NCBI GenBank assembly: GCA_002451015.1
Contig: DKBB01000366.1
Coordinates: 1,333 to 19,303, forward strand
DNA length: 17,971 bases
Origin: Acidobacteria bacterium UBA6911
GTDB lineage: Bacteria; Acidobacteriota; UBA6911
Direction of reading: 5' to 3'
The position numbers and the translations under genes were made by a program. This document shows positions 1-8,338 of this stretch, piece after piece. A model generated the notes under the pieces. The model saw nothing but the letters and a program-made list of their open reading frames with translations. It was not told the DNA's origin and ran no database searches. Position 1 is the stretch's first letter. Each line of letters starts with the position of its first letter.

Positions 1-659
1 TCCGCCAACCGAACATTTCGGGGAATAACCGTCTCGAGCAAATGATTGGGAAAATGATTTTTCACTTCATCCCGGACCTGGTCACTCAAATTGGTCCTTT
101 CATCAAACATCGTCAACACGATACCCTGAATAAGCAGACTGGAATTCAAGGATCGACGAACACGGGCAAGAGTATCAAACAAATCAGAAAGCCCCTCAAG
201 GGCAAAATATTCGCATTGTATGGGAACAAGCACCGAATCAGCGGCCACCAGTCCATTTAAGGTTAAAATGTTCAATGAAGGTGGGCTGTCAATCAGGATA
301 AAATCAAATTGCTCCAAAACTGGCATTAAAAGTTTCTTCAGCAGAAACTCTCTTTCCGGAAACTCAAGTATCTCGATACCGGCACCGGTCAAATTATTAT
401 CTGCTGGTATCAGCTTCAGATTATCCAGTTCCGTACCACAAATGATTTCCTGAAGAGGTTCTTCCTCTATTAAAGCATTATAAAGGCTCTTTACAGTTCC
501 TTTAACGACACCCAGACCGCTGCTGCAATTTGCCTGGGCGTCTGTATCAACGATTAATACACGCATATCCGCAAAGGCTAGGGCTGCAGCCAGATTGATG
601 GCTGTTGTTGTCTTCCCGACGCCACCCTTCTGATTTGTTATTGCGATAATCTTTGCCAT
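1..659 (-). CDS. parA: ParA/Soj chromosome-partitioning ATPase (3' end beyond window)
   Basis: ATPase of the ParABS segregation system. In this family it binds DNA non-specifically as an ATP dimer and is stimulated by ParB bound at parS. The visible 219 residues start MAKIIAITNQKGGVGKTTTA, giving the deviant Walker A motif KGGVGKTTT near residues 11-19. The Walker A' region follows as VLIVDTDAQANCSSGLG, and Walker B is FDYI-like (FDFILIDSPPSLN). Family members are about 250-260 residues, so roughly 35 C-terminal residues lie off the left edge, where parB would be expected. It follows rsmG in the same orientation, but the 241-bp gap holding two parS sites suggests its own promoter. The bases before the ATG (AAAAAAACTC) contain no clear Shine-Dalgarno sequence. 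Confidence 0.95.
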   Translation of the reverse strand, partial: MAKIIAITNQKGGVGKTTTAINLAAALAFADMRVLIVDTDAQANCSSGLGVVKGTVKSLYNALIEEEPLQEIICGTELDNLKLIPADNNLTGAGIEILEFPEREFLLKKLLMPVLEQFDFILIDSPPSLNILTLNGLVAADSVLVPIQCEYFALEGLSDLFDTLARVRRSLNSSLLIQGIVLTMFDERTNLSDQVRDEVKNHFPNHLLETVIPRNVRLA

Positions 660-698
660 GAGTTTTTTTGCATCAGACCGTGGTTCTTAATTCACATC

Positions 699-749
699 TC
701 TCCCCATGTCCCGCTCCGCTGTAGGCGAAGCGACCCACACCCTGGGAGA
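699..749. repeat. Nested inverted repeats in the parA leader
   Basis: An inner hairpin at 712-732 pairs CGCT with AGCG and, after one mismatch, CGC with GCG around a short loop. An outer pair, TCTCCC (699-704) with GGGAGA (744-749), encloses it. It lies 40-90 nt upstream of the parA start, inside the probable 5' untranslated region. It could be a leader structure or a dispersed intergenic palindrome. No T-run follows on either strand, so a terminator is unlikely. Function unknown. Confidence 0.4.
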
Positions 750-854
750 AATGAGGGCTAGTAAGAAAAATAGACAACAGGAGATTAACATAAAGTGCAC
801 GAAAAAAACAAACTACCAATTGGAATATTAAGGGAGTTTTGTGTACAGGAAAAA

Positions 855-870
855 TGTTTCACGTGAAACA
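855..870. promoter_or_regulatory. parS: parS site 1 (ParB-binding centromere)
   Basis: Perfect match to the near-universal bacterial parS palindrome TGTTTCACGTGAAACA. Flanking bases extend the symmetry to 20 bp (853-872). ParB nucleates here and spreads, and ParA acts on the complex. The site lies about 195 bp upstream of the parA start, so ParB bound here could also affect parA transcription (inference). Confidence 0.95.
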
Positions 871-883
871 TTGACCAAGGGGA

Positions 884-899
884 TGTTTCACGTGAAACA
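884..899. promoter_or_regulatory. parS: parS site 2 (ParB-binding centromere)
   Basis: Second perfect TGTTTCACGTGAAACA, with symmetry extending to 20 bp (882-901). Centre-to-centre distance to site 1 is 29 bp. The outermost symmetric base (901) is already part of the rsmG stop codon, so the site directly abuts the end of rsmG. Confidence 0.95.
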
Positions 900-900
900 T

Positions 901-1527
901 CTATCGAGGCAGATAAATGGATACCATCCATTCGGATTTATATGGAAATTTTTCTCTACGCACCAGTCTGAGATTCTTATCAACCATATCCGGTTCCTCA
1001 GCGGCCAGCTGTTTCCCATGAAATATCCAGATTTGTGTGGTTTGATGGGTATGTTGCCTTATTTGTAATAATTCTTTTGTCCTTATCTTTAAACCTTTCC
1101 AGCTGATGCAATCCCACTCTTTATCAGTATTTTCAAGATACTCGGTGACTCGACCGTGAAATGCGAAGGAATCTGCTAATTTCAGTTCATTTATAACCGT
1201 CTCCAGAAAACTGACCCTTTTCAGCCGGCTATCCACCATATCCATTTTCAAGCCGGGCACCATTATTCTTAAAGGAATAGCGGGAAATCCGGCTCCACTG
1301 CCTATATCGAGGTGGGTTTCTGCATGCTCCGGATAAATCCTTGCTGCCCATATTCCTTCCATAAGCAACGGTTCGATTAAAGACCATTCATTCGAAGCAG
1401 TTAGATTGACACGGGCATTCCATTTTTTTAACAGGTTGATATAAGTATCCATTTTCTTTGTAATATTTGGATCAAAAGGCAATCCCAGGCGATGAAATAT
1501 TTTCTTGTATCTGTCCATTGATTCCAT
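901..1527 (-). CDS. rsmG: 16S rRNA (guanine-N7) methyltransferase RsmG (GidB)
   Basis: SAM-dependent enzyme that methylates N7 of G527 (E. coli numbering) in the 530 loop of 16S rRNA; loss in other species gives low-level streptomycin resistance. At 208 residues it has normal family length. The SAM-binding loop DIGSGAGFPAIPL is at about residues 74-86, preceded by the family segment KWNARVNLTA (35-44). Its position directly after mnmG (25-bp gap) and before parS/parA is the classical gid context. The C-terminal half is divergent: the usual ISRA segment reads ISWKGLK (141-147) and the usual ALKG segment reads IFHGK (168-172). The start could be the ATG at 1527 or the one three codons later. 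Cytoplasmic. Confidence 0.93.
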   Translation of the reverse strand: MESMDRYKKIFHRLGLPFDPNITKKMDTYINLLKKWNARVNLTASNEWSLIEPLLMEGIWAARIYPEHAETHLDIGSGAGFPAIPLRIMVPGLKMDMVDSRLKRVSFLETVINELKLADSFAFHGRVTEYLENTDKEWDCISWKGLKIRTKELLQIRQHTHQTTQIWIFHGKQLAAEEPDMVDKNLRLVRREKFPYKSEWMVSIYLPR

Positions 1528-1552
1528 AATATGGACGTCCTGAAAGGTGGCG

Positions 1553-3454
1553 CTAACGGTTTGAGGCCGGTCTATTTTTAATGTGATTCTTTTGCTGGAG
1601 CATTTCCAATTGAATATTGATGACGGAAATGGCTGCAGGGGTAATGCCAGGAATTCTTCCGGCCATAGCTAGATCTGTCGGCCGTATGCGGCTGAGCTTT
1701 TCTTTGGTTTCCCTGTTTAATCCGTCGATCTTACTGTATTCAAAATCAGGAGGGATGCGTCTATTCCCCAAGCGCTGCATTTTTTCTGCATCTCTTACCT
1801 GTTGCTGGATGTACCCCTGATATCGGACTTCAATCTCAACTATCTTTTGTATTTCTGTCGAGGAGGGCATCCTGTTATGAAACTGCAGGAATGGTGCTAA
1901 ATCCGATAGGGAAACTGCAGGGCGACGCAGTATCTCATCGAGTGTAAATCCCTTAATCGTTTGAACATCCAACTTTCCGGCAAGGGCCGGGCAGTCGGCA
2001 TCCCTTGCATTCCAGCGTTTTTCCCTTAGAAATCTACGAATACTGTCAACTTCTTTATATTTCTCTTCGAACAACGCATAATCTGACGCAGAAACCAGAC
2101 CTAGTTGATATCCCATCGGTCGAAGTCTCCGATCGGCATTATCGATACGCAGCAGCAACCGAAATTCCGATCGCGACGTAAACATTCGATAGGGTTCGTC
2201 GATTCCCTTCGTAACCAGATCATCCACCATGGTCCCGATGTAGCTTGCCTCCCTTGGGAAAATTACAGGATCCCGCTTCATGGCACGCATGGCAGCATTA
2301 ATTCCGGCAACAAATCCCTGTGCTGCCGCCTCTTCATATCCGGTGGTTCCGTTAATCTGGCCGGCATGAAAAAGACCTCGGACTTTTTTTGTCTCCATGG
2401 ACCGACTCAATTCGGTCGGCTGCACAAAATCGTATTCTATGGCATATCCGGGACGAATCATCCGTGCTTTTTCGAGTCCCGGGATGCAAGCAATCATCTG
2501 CTTTTGTACTTCGATCGGCATGCTGCTGGAAAGCCCGTTGACATAGATTTCATCCGTATCCAATCCCTCCGGTTCAAGAAATATCTGGTGACGCTCTTTT
2601 TCGGCAAATTTGATCACCTTATCTTCAACACTGGGGCAATAGCGTGGACCTATTCCTTTTATGTAACCTCCATACAGGGCGGACCTTTTAATATTTTCCC
2701 GGATAAGATTATGGAGCCTTTCATTTGTATATCCAAGGAAACAGGATGTTTGTGGCAGCTTGATTTGTTTTGTTTTCAGGGAAAAAAAAGTCGGAACAGC
2801 GTCGCCTTTCTGCTCTTCAAATTTGGAAAAGTCGATTGTGTTCCGGTCAAGCCTCGGCGGTGTGCCGGTTTTAAGCCGGCCTGTTATAAATCCTATTTGA
2901 CTGATGTTTTCGGCAAGAGAATTCGAAGCCGGTTCACCAATTCTTCCTGCTGGCTGCGTCTGGTCTCCGATGTGAATCAATCCATTTAAAAAAGTTCCTG
3001 TTGTAAGAATAACCGATTGCGCCTGAATTCTGCTTCCATCTTTCAGCTGAATTCCCCGTATTTCATTCTTTTCGATTATTAATCCTACAACTTCGAATTG
3101 ATGGAGAGACAGGCCCGACTGTTCGTGAAGGAGTTTGGCTATCTCATTGATATATTTAGCTTTATCGGACTGGCACCGCGGAGCTTGCACGGCCGGGCCA
3201 CGACTCGCATTTAAAAGCCGGAATTGAATTCCGGTTCTATCCGCTGCTTCACCCATGATACCGCCCAGTGCGTCGATTTCCCGCACCAGATGTCCTTTGG
3301 CAATCCCTCCAATGGCCGGATTGCAGGACATTTGCGCAACTGATTCGAGATCGAAGCTATACAAAGCGGTTTTAACCCCCATCCTGGCCGCGGCCACCGC
3401 GGCTTCGCTTCCGGCGTGTCCACCGCCCACGACAATGACATCGTAACTATCCAT
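1553..3454 (-). CDS. mnmG: tRNA U34 carboxymethylaminomethyl-modifying protein MnmG (GidA)
   Basis: FAD- and NADH-dependent partner of MnmE. The complex installs (carboxymethyl)aminomethyl groups at C5 of wobble uridine 34 in a subset of tRNAs. At 633 residues it matches the family (about 620-640). The N-terminal Rossmann FAD motif [10 protein letters not shown] is at residues 10-19. The conserved [14 protein letters not shown] segment carries C44, and a second conserved cysteine lies in [11 protein letters not shown]; these match the redox/catalytic cysteines studied in E. coli (C47, C277). The start ATG lies one base after the mnmE stop, so the two genes are almost certainly co-transcribed and translationally coupled. 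GGAAAA just upstream may serve as a weak ribosome-binding site. Confidence 0.97.
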   Translation of the reverse strand: MDSYDVIVVGGGHAGSEAAVAAARMGVKTALYSFDLESVAQMSCNPAIGGIAKGHLVREIDALGGIMGEAADRTGIQFRLLNASRGPAVQAPRCQSDKAKYINEIAKLLHEQSGLSLHQFEVVGLIIEKNEIRGIQLKDGSRIQAQSVILTTGTFLNGLIHIGDQTQPAGRIGEPASNSLAENISQIGFITGRLKTGTPPRLDRNTIDFSKFEEQKGDAVPTFFSLKTKQIKLPQTSCFLGYTNERLHNLIRENIKRSALYGGYIKGIGPRYCPSVEDKVIKFAEKERHQIFLEPEGLDTDEIYVNGLSSSMPIEVQKQMIACIPGLEKARMIRPGYAIEYDFVQPTELSRSMETKKVRGLFHAGQINGTTGYEEAAAQGFVAGINAAMRAMKRDPVIFPREASYIGTMVDDLVTKGIDEPYRMFTSRSEFRLLLRIDNADRRLRPMGYQLGLVSASDYALFEEKYKEVDSIRRFLREKRWNARDADCPALAGKLDVQTIKGFTLDEILRRPAVSLSDLAPFLQFHNRMPSSTEIQKIVEIEVRYQGYIQQQVRDAEKMQRLGNRRIPPDFEYSKIDGLNRETKEKLSRIRPTDLAMAGRIPGITPAAISVINIQLEMLQQKNHIKNRPASNR

Positions 3455-3455
3455 G

Positions 3456-4838
3456 TTATTTTCCGATGCAGAAACGGGAAAAAATTTCAGTCAGTATGTC
3501 TTCAACGGAAGTTTCCCCAGTAATTTCTCCGATATTTTTCAATGCCTTGTGCAAGTGCAGAAGAGGGAATTCCTCCGACAGGCCACCTTTCAATCCCCGT
3601 GCGGCCTGGACCATTTCATCTTCAAGCGCCTCTAGATGGTGACGGTGCCTTAAATTTGTAATTAAAACGTCTTCTTGTTGTAGCTGCTCGGAACCGAAAA
3701 TCTTTTCGAAAATCAGAGACCGAAGGCGGTCAATGTCCGTTCCAAATTTAGCGGACACAGAAATCCAGGGCCATTCCCCGGCGAATGTTTCGATTTGCTC
3801 CATAGACCAACGCGACTCAAGGTCATTCTTGTTCATAACCACAATGCAGAACAAATTCATTAGATCAGATCTGATTTTCATATCCTCTTCACAGGGGAAG
3901 CAGTTTCGGTCTAAAACCATGAGAATCGCATCGGCATCCGAAATAGCCTGGTATGTTTTCTTGATCCCAAGTTCCTCTGTGGAGTTCATGATTGCATGAA
4001 TACCTGCAGTATCCATAAGCTGCACAGGAATTCCGCTAATACTTGTATTTTCAGAAACAAGGTCCCGTGTGGTTCCGGGCAGGTCCATGACGATGGAACG
4101 GTCCTGATTTAAAAGAGCATTAAACAGGCTGCTTTTTCCGACATTCGGGCGTCCCACAACGGCCATTCTGAAACCCTCACGGACAACCCTGCCGAAGCGG
4201 TGGGCATCGATCCATTTTCTTATTTCCTTTATAATGTTGTCTAGCCTTTGAATATTAGTTTCACGCGCTTCGAGCGGCAGGTCTTCTTCAACAAATTCCA
4301 CCGCGGATTCCAGCTGGACGATAATATCCGTTATTTCCTTTTTCACAGGCTCTATTTTCTTTGAAAACACACCGGATCGTTGCCTGGCGGCAATTTGTGC
4401 CTGAAAAAGTGTGGTCGAATCAATTAGATCTTTAACGGCCTCCGCCTGTGTCAAATCCATTTTACCGTGAAGAAAGGCTCTCATTGTGAATTCACCCGGC
4501 TCGGCGAGTCTCGCGCCCAGGGAACAAATGGAATTCAGCAGCGAAGCAATTAGAACGGGACTGCCGTGTATGGAGTATTCCGTCATATCCTCGCCGGTGT
4601 AGGACTTCGGAGCCAGGTAACAGACGGCATTTGCTTCCTCCATAACGTTTCCACTGCAAGGATTGAGGACATTTCCCAGCATAACAAGCCGAGGTGGCGG
4701 ATTTTTTATCGGCTTTTTATGCCGGAAAATTTTGCTGTGAATTTGCAGACTCTTCGTACCACTGACACGCACGACGGCCAATCCGGAACGACCGGGAGCG
4801 GAAGAGAGGGCACAAATTGTGTCGGACAGATCGACCAT
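3456..4838 (-). CDS. mnmE: tRNA modification GTPase MnmE (TrmE)
   Basis: GTPase half of the MnmE-MnmG wobble-uridine modification complex, with a formyl-THF-binding N-terminal domain. At 460 residues it is close to E. coli MnmE. Visible motifs, in order: [20 protein letters not shown] in the N-terminal/helical junction (about 115-134), G1 GRPNVGKS (229-236), the TTRD K-loop region (256-259), G3 DTAG (276-279), G4 NKND (336-339), and the invariant C-terminal CIGK (457-460). The glutamate needed for GTP hydrolysis (E282 in E. coli) appears conserved as E288. A 102-bp gap with no obvious signal separates it from khpB upstream. Cytoplasmic. Confidence 0.97.
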   Translation of the reverse strand: MVDLSDTICALSSAPGRSGLAVVRVSGTKSLQIHSKIFRHKKPIKNPPPRLVMLGNVLNPCSGNVMEEANAVCYLAPKSYTGEDMTEYSIHGSPVLIASLLNSICSLGARLAEPGEFTMRAFLHGKMDLTQAEAVKDLIDSTTLFQAQIAARQRSGVFSKKIEPVKKEITDIIVQLESAVEFVEEDLPLEARETNIQRLDNIIKEIRKWIDAHRFGRVVREGFRMAVVGRPNVGKSSLFNALLNQDRSIVMDLPGTTRDLVSENTSISGIPVQLMDTAGIHAIMNSTEELGIKKTYQAISDADAILMVLDRNCFPCEEDMKIRSDLMNLFCIVVMNKNDLESRWSMEQIETFAGEWPWISVSAKFGTDIDRLRSLIFEKIFGSEQLQQEDVLITNLRHRHHLEALEDEMVQAARGLKGGLSEEFPLLHLHKALKNIGEITGETSVEDILTEIFSRFCIGK

Positions 4839-4940
4839 GGTTTACAAACTCGCTTCTTCACAATCTATTAACAGTGGCAGCAGACAGGAATACAAACCGG
4901 ATTCATTATACCGATCCAGGAATGATACCGGCTTATTTAT

Positions 4941-5426
4941 TTATGCAGGAAATATGGTGATGCTGCGGTTTTCGCCTTCGCCGGAGCTTTTTGTATGAAC
5001 ACCTTCGATCTCGGCCAGAGCCAGGTGAACAATCCTTCTTTCTCTCGCGGTCATCGGCTGCAGTCCGAGTGGTTTCTTCAAGGTAAGTACTTTTTGTGAT
5101 GCCATTTGAGCGAGAAGGGTCAGTTCCGCTTCTCTATGCTGCCTGTATCCATCAGAATCCAGAACGAGGCCGGCTCCCTCATCCTTGTTCCCCCTGAACA
5201 TTCTATTAATCAGATATTCAATACTATTGAGGACAGATGCGGAATTCGACAACAGATAGGGACGATCTTGACCAGTTAAATTCAGGTTGACTTTACCGCC
5301 TTCTTCTATCCCATCGACGGTAAGGTTCAACTTCAAACCTTGCAACATTTTACGGCAGGTTTCCAGGACCGATTCCAAAGATCTTTCCTGTTTACTTACT
5401 TTTTTGTTTTCTGTCTTTTCTTCCAT
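4941..5426 (-). CDS. khpB: KhpB/Jag-type KH-R3H RNA-binding protein
   Basis: RNA-binding protein of the Jag/KhpB (SpoIIIJ-associated) family, found beside yidC in many bacteria. At 161 residues it lacks the N-terminal Jag_N domain. A KH-like region spans about residues 15-80. The R3H domain follows, with R130-x3-H134 inside TARERRIVHLALAEIEGV, and the family ending SITIFP. The start chosen is the ATG at 5426, preceded at 7 nt by AGGTGG; a GTG one codon upstream is possible. This start overlaps the 3' end of yidC by 35 nt, implying translational coupling. Oddity: the KH loop that normally reads like LIGxxGxTL is LLSNSASVL here, so the GxxG RNA-contact motif is missing. Confidence 0.88.
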   Translation of the reverse strand: MEEKTENKKVSKQERSLESVLETCRKMLQGLKLNLTVDGIEEGGKVNLNLTGQDRPYLLSNSASVLNSIEYLINRMFRGNKDEGAGLVLDSDGYRQHREAELTLLAQMASQKVLTLKKPLGLQPMTARERRIVHLALAEIEGVHTKSSGEGENRSITIFPA

Positions 5427-7092
5427 CACCCATCCACCTCTCGGCGATTTTTTGAAAACCGACCTGGAAGATATTACTGCAGAGAAAATACAGGTTCAAG
5501 CCGCTTGAAAGACTGAGAAACATGAAAGTAAAAATCACCGGCAGATACTGCATCATCTTCATCTGTGAACTGTCGACCGTCGGCGCCATGGGTGTCATCT
5601 TTTGTGAAAGAAACATGGTAACGCCCATTAAGATCGGAACGACATAGTAGGGATCCTTCGCCGATAGATCCTGAATCCAAAAAATAAATGGGGCCTGTCG
5701 CAATTCGATGGAAACCGAAAGCAACCGATAGAAAGCGAACAACAGGGGCATCTGTACCAGAAGCGGCAGACATCCGCTCATGGGGTTGACGTTGTGTTCC
5801 TTATAAAGCGCCATGATCTCCCGGTTCATTTCAGCCCGTTTGGGATCGGTTTTCTTATATTTCTTGTATCTCTCCTGAATGGTTTTGACCTTCGGCTGAA
5901 CGGCCTGCATTTTTTTCATGGACAGCATCTGCTTCAGTCTTAACGGAAATAATAGGATCGACAGCAGAAGAGTTAAAAGAATGATGGCAAAGCCATAATT
6001 ATTCACATACTGGTGTATCCACCTTAATGCGGCAAGAAGCGGACGCGCGATAATGGAAAACATGCCGTAGTCGATTACACCAGAGAGGTCGTGTCCAGGA
6101 ACGGATTTCAGGTTCGCCTGTTTCTTAGGCCCAAAATAAAACTGACAGTCGAAGGTTCCGTCAACGGGAATTTTAATGCTGAGCAGATTTCTTTCGATGT
6201 TGTTGTTCTGCAGATCTGTGGAGATGATTTCAAATCCCCTGATCTCAAACGATGGTAAGGACTTATCTGGAATGGCGATAGCAGTGAAATAATGCATATT
6301 CAGTCCAACCCAAACGATATTGCCCGAGATGGTTACATCCCCCGCATCATCGCCGGGGGGGGATTCCCTAACCACTTTATTTCCGTTAAAATAGGCGGCT
6401 TTCAGTCCGGCATTCCTTCCTTCCAGATGCTCTTCTATAGGACCGATATCCTGAGCAAGCAGCAACCTGCCATTCAGGTCCCGTCCACCCTTTTCGAACG
6501 TTGCCGACAGGTCCACTGTATAATTGTCGTTATTGAAACTAAATATTTTACGAATCGCCAGATCGCCCCGTCTGAGAGTCAGTACGACATCAACCGGCGC
6601 GGAGAGCGACATTCCGGAATAGTAGGGCGCTCCCTTGACGGTCACTTCATAGAGCTCCTCGTTGGCCGTTGTCGTCAGGTCCGGATCCTCAAACAGGACA
6701 GCCCCGGGGTGGGGCCACTTTTCCCCCTTATCGCCGTCGGCAATCATCTCAAAATCCCTGCGCAATGAAGATTGGTACTCATTGAGGATCCAACTGCTTA
6801 GAACACCTCCCCGGTTATCAAGGGTCGCCTGGTAGAGTTCTCCCTTTATGACGACCTGCAGGGGTCCCTCAGCCTTGGTGTCTGTTTCGGATAAGGGCAG
6901 GGATGTTTCTTGAGTTATTTCTTTTTCGACAACCGCATTGGCCGCCGGTCCCGTATTTATCTGCGTTTCTCTCGGGGTTTCCTCGACGATTTGAGGAGAT
7001 TCCTCAGGAGCCAGAAATTTGCGGTTCACATACTCAAAAGCCATCAGTACTAAAAATGATAGGGCGATTGCCAGAATGGTACGTTTTTCCAT
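5392..7092 (-). CDS. yidC: Membrane protein insertase YidC (Oxa1 family)
   Basis: Inner-membrane insertase and chaperone, acting alone or with SecYEG. At 566 residues it has the long Gram-negative architecture: N-terminal membrane anchor (about residues 5-24), a large periplasmic P1 domain (about 75-335), and the five-helix insertase core starting at GMFSIIARPLL. Core motifs include NPMSGCLPLLVQMPLLFAFY, SIELRQAPF, DLSAKDPYYVVPILMG and SGLNLYF. The tail is basic (DGRKDRKQKSK) as in ribosome-contacting homologues. The position matching E. coli R366 in the first core helix ([10 protein letters not shown]) reads LLLSILLFPL here, with Ser378 in place of Arg. Downstream khpB overlaps by 35 nt. A 271-bp gap precedes it. 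Confidence 0.96.
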   Translation of the reverse strand: MEKRTILAIALSFLVLMAFEYVNRKFLAPEESPQIVEETPRETQINTGPAANAVVEKEITQETSLPLSETDTKAEGPLQVVIKGELYQATLDNRGGVLSSWILNEYQSSLRRDFEMIADGDKGEKWPHPGAVLFEDPDLTTTANEELYEVTVKGAPYYSGMSLSAPVDVVLTLRRGDLAIRKIFSFNNDNYTVDLSATFEKGGRDLNGRLLLAQDIGPIEEHLEGRNAGLKAAYFNGNKVVRESPPGDDAGDVTISGNIVWVGLNMHYFTAIAIPDKSLPSFEIRGFEIISTDLQNNNIERNLLSIKIPVDGTFDCQFYFGPKKQANLKSVPGHDLSGVIDYGMFSIIARPLLAALRWIHQYVNNYGFAIILLTLLLSILLFPLRLKQMLSMKKMQAVQPKVKTIQERYKKYKKTDPKRAEMNREIMALYKEHNVNPMSGCLPLLVQMPLLFAFYRLLSVSIELRQAPFIFWIQDLSAKDPYYVVPILMGVTMFLSQKMTPMAPTVDSSQMKMMQYLPVIFTFMFLSLSSGLNLYFLCSNIFQVGFQKIAERWMGDGRKDRKQKSK

Positions 7093-7363
7093 AATTAGAC
7101 CGTTATAGGTTGCACAAAGTATTCAGTGCCTTTGTTAATTGTTTTGTCCCATCTTTTAATACGGCAGGCAGGTCTGACAATTATAAGAGGTTGAATTTTA
7201 TTTCTCTTCCGTAGGTGCAAGTACTGTTTATTGTCGTTCCCGACCTCCTGGTCGGACCCTTTAACCCGTTGCATTTATGTGATTTTAATGGCATGCAGGG
7301 TTAGATTTATTTTCCCGATATGAGCGGGGCGGTCACAGTGAGTGCATCGATTCTTTAAGAATG
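7093..7363 (-). promoter_or_regulatory. yidC upstream region with candidate -10 box
   Basis: No gene is seen in this 271-bp gap. On the minus strand a perfect TATAAT (7180-7185) would start transcription about 80 nt before yidC, but no good -35 hexamer lies 16-18 nt upstream, so the promoter call is weak. A short perfect hairpin, CCGACC (7240-7245) with GGTCGG (7250-7255) around a 4-nt loop, lies farther upstream without a following T-run. It may be a small palindromic repeat. Confidence 0.3.
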
Positions 7364-7612
7364 CTATTTGGGGACAGGGTCGAATCCCCCTTCACAGAAC
7401 GGATGACAGCGCAGAATCCGCTTAATGCCCCAATAAAAACCTTTAAAAATCCCTTTTTGTTGAATTGCCTGGTACATATAGACCGAGCATGTCGGCTCAA
7501 AACGGCACGCCGGAGGGAGAAACGGCGATATAAATTTTTTATAACCCTTTAAAAATAAGAGAATAATTTCACGGATGTTATCTCTTATGGAATTTTGGCA
7601 GCGGTATGTCAT
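7364..7612 (-). CDS. yidD: Membrane protein insertion efficiency factor YidD
   Basis: Small membrane-associated protein that assists YidC-dependent insertion. It is 82 residues, with the hallmark KFISPFLPPACRFEPTCS segment (about 27-44), the cysteines at the CRFEPTC and RCHPFC positions, and the terminal GGFDPVP motif. It has an extra 10-15 hydrophilic residues (MTYRCQNSIRDN) before the amphipathic helix. The ATG at 7612 is the only reasonable start. It lies 15 bp after rnpA, with AAAGGG of the spacer as a possible ribosome-binding site, so it belongs to the rpmH-rnpA-yidD operon. Confidence 0.95.
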   Translation of the reverse strand: MTYRCQNSIRDNIREIILLFLKGYKKFISPFLPPACRFEPTCSVYMYQAIQQKGIFKGFYWGIKRILRCHPFCEGGFDPVPK

Positions 7613-7627
7613 TTGGATAAGACCCTT

Positions 7628-7999
7628 TTAAGAAGACTCCTTTCGGCTAATTCTTCTCGTTGCTGCAATAAACTCTTCGCGTAACTGCCGCAAGTCGGCC
7701 CCGGCGCAACCCGACTTTGCATTAATTACAAAGTCAAAATTATCGGGAATCTCCGTTGAGGATCGTCTGAATATCTCCCTGAACAACCTTTTAATGCGAT
7801 TCCGTATGCTGGCGCAGCCTATTTTTCGAGATACCGTAATACCTAGACGTGCATGACCCGCTTCATTCTCACGGCCAAAAAGGACAAATTTTCCCGAGTG
7901 GATTCTTTTCCCCGTCTTATATATTGCACTGTAATCCCTGGAACGAACTATTCGATGACAATGGGGAAACCTCTCGGATATGCCTTTAGCCACTGACAC
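7628..7999 (-). CDS. rnpA: Ribonuclease P protein component
   Basis: Protein subunit of RNase P, which helps the catalytic RNA bind the 5' leader of precursor tRNA. It is 123 residues, close to E. coli (119). The family signature [15 protein letters not shown] includes the RNR motif at residues 66-68, and [11 protein letters not shown] precedes it. The start is GTG at 7999, inside the last codons of rpmH (14-nt overlap), with AAAAGG four bases upstream. A second GTG two codons later is also possible. rpmH-rnpA overlap is known in other lineages and ties ribosome and RNase P synthesis together. Confidence 0.95.
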   Translation of the reverse strand: MSVAKGISERFPHCHRIVRSRDYSAIYKTGKRIHSGKFVLFGRENEAGHARLGITVSRKIGCASIRNRIKRLFREIFRRSSTEIPDNFDFVINAKSGCAGADLRQLREEFIAATRRISRKESS

Positions 8000-8126
8000 T
8001 CAGCCTTTTACGCCCCTTGGCACGCCGCCGCTTCAGCACCAGCCTGCCGCCTTTGGTCGACATGCGTTCCCTGAAACCGTGGGTCTTTTTTCTTTTATTG
8101 TTATTGGGTTGAAACGTTCTTTTCAT
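7986..8126 (-). CDS. rpmH: 50S ribosomal protein L34
   Basis: Short gene of 46 codons: it begins [20 protein letters not shown], continues with [20 protein letters not shown] and ends RLSVSG. This is a full-length, highly basic L34. GGAG 11 nt upstream of the ATG is a plausible ribosome-binding site. It is the first gene of the minus-strand cluster, with a candidate sigma-70 promoter at 8175-8203. dnaA, its usual divergent neighbour, is not here; sufS occupies that place. Confidence 0.97.
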   Translation of the reverse strand: MKRTFQPNNNKRKKTHGFRERMSTKGGRLVLKRRRAKGRKRLSVSG

Positions 8127-8174
8127 AATTACTGTATCTCCATTTACTGCTTCAGCCAGATTTTAGAAACATAA

Positions 8175-8203
8175 ATGATAGAAACTGCCGGTTGAAAAAG
8201 CAA
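8175..8203 (-). promoter_or_regulatory. Candidate sigma-70 promoter of rpmH-rnpA-yidD
   Basis: On the minus strand, -35 TTGCTT (8198-8203; 3 of 6 consensus bases) and -10 TATCAT (8175-8180; 5 of 6) are separated by 17 bp. Transcription would start near 8168, leaving a leader of about 40 nt before rpmH. Prediction by eye. Confidence 0.45.
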
Positions 8204-8268
8204 GCCAAATGCCGGAAATTGAAGTAAGATAATGCTTTTTCCGTTCGTTTTTATTTAAATTATGTCCA

Positions 8269-8338
8269 GTGGACACCTCTAATTAGTCAATCGGTGGACA
8301 TTTCTATAAAATTTGTGACCGTCGACATCCATTTCTAT
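8269..8338 (+). repeat. Three degenerate direct repeats of a GTGGACATTTCTA-type motif
   Basis: Copies are GTGGACACCTCTAAT (8269-8283), GTGGACATTTCTATA (8294-8308) and GTCGACATCCATTTCTATT (8321-8339, with a 3-base insertion). Starts are spaced 25 and 27 bp apart. A short inverted repeat, TGTCC-AGT-GGACA (8263-8275), opens the array. Such reiterated GTGGACA/TTTCTA motifs resemble the ends of some insertion sequences (recalled, not searched). Alternatively they are binding sites for a regulator of sufS, whose candidate promoter overlaps the third copy. Confidence 0.5.

Noticed and set aside
841..1068. Plus-strand open frame covering the parS sites
   Set aside because: Its start is just the translated parS palindromes (NVSRET and FHVKH peptides) and it continues antisense to rsmG.
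2105..2989. Long plus-strand open frame of 294 codons
   Set aside because: It lies wholly antisense to mnmG, whose protein is fully conserved, and its translation has no recognisable domain.
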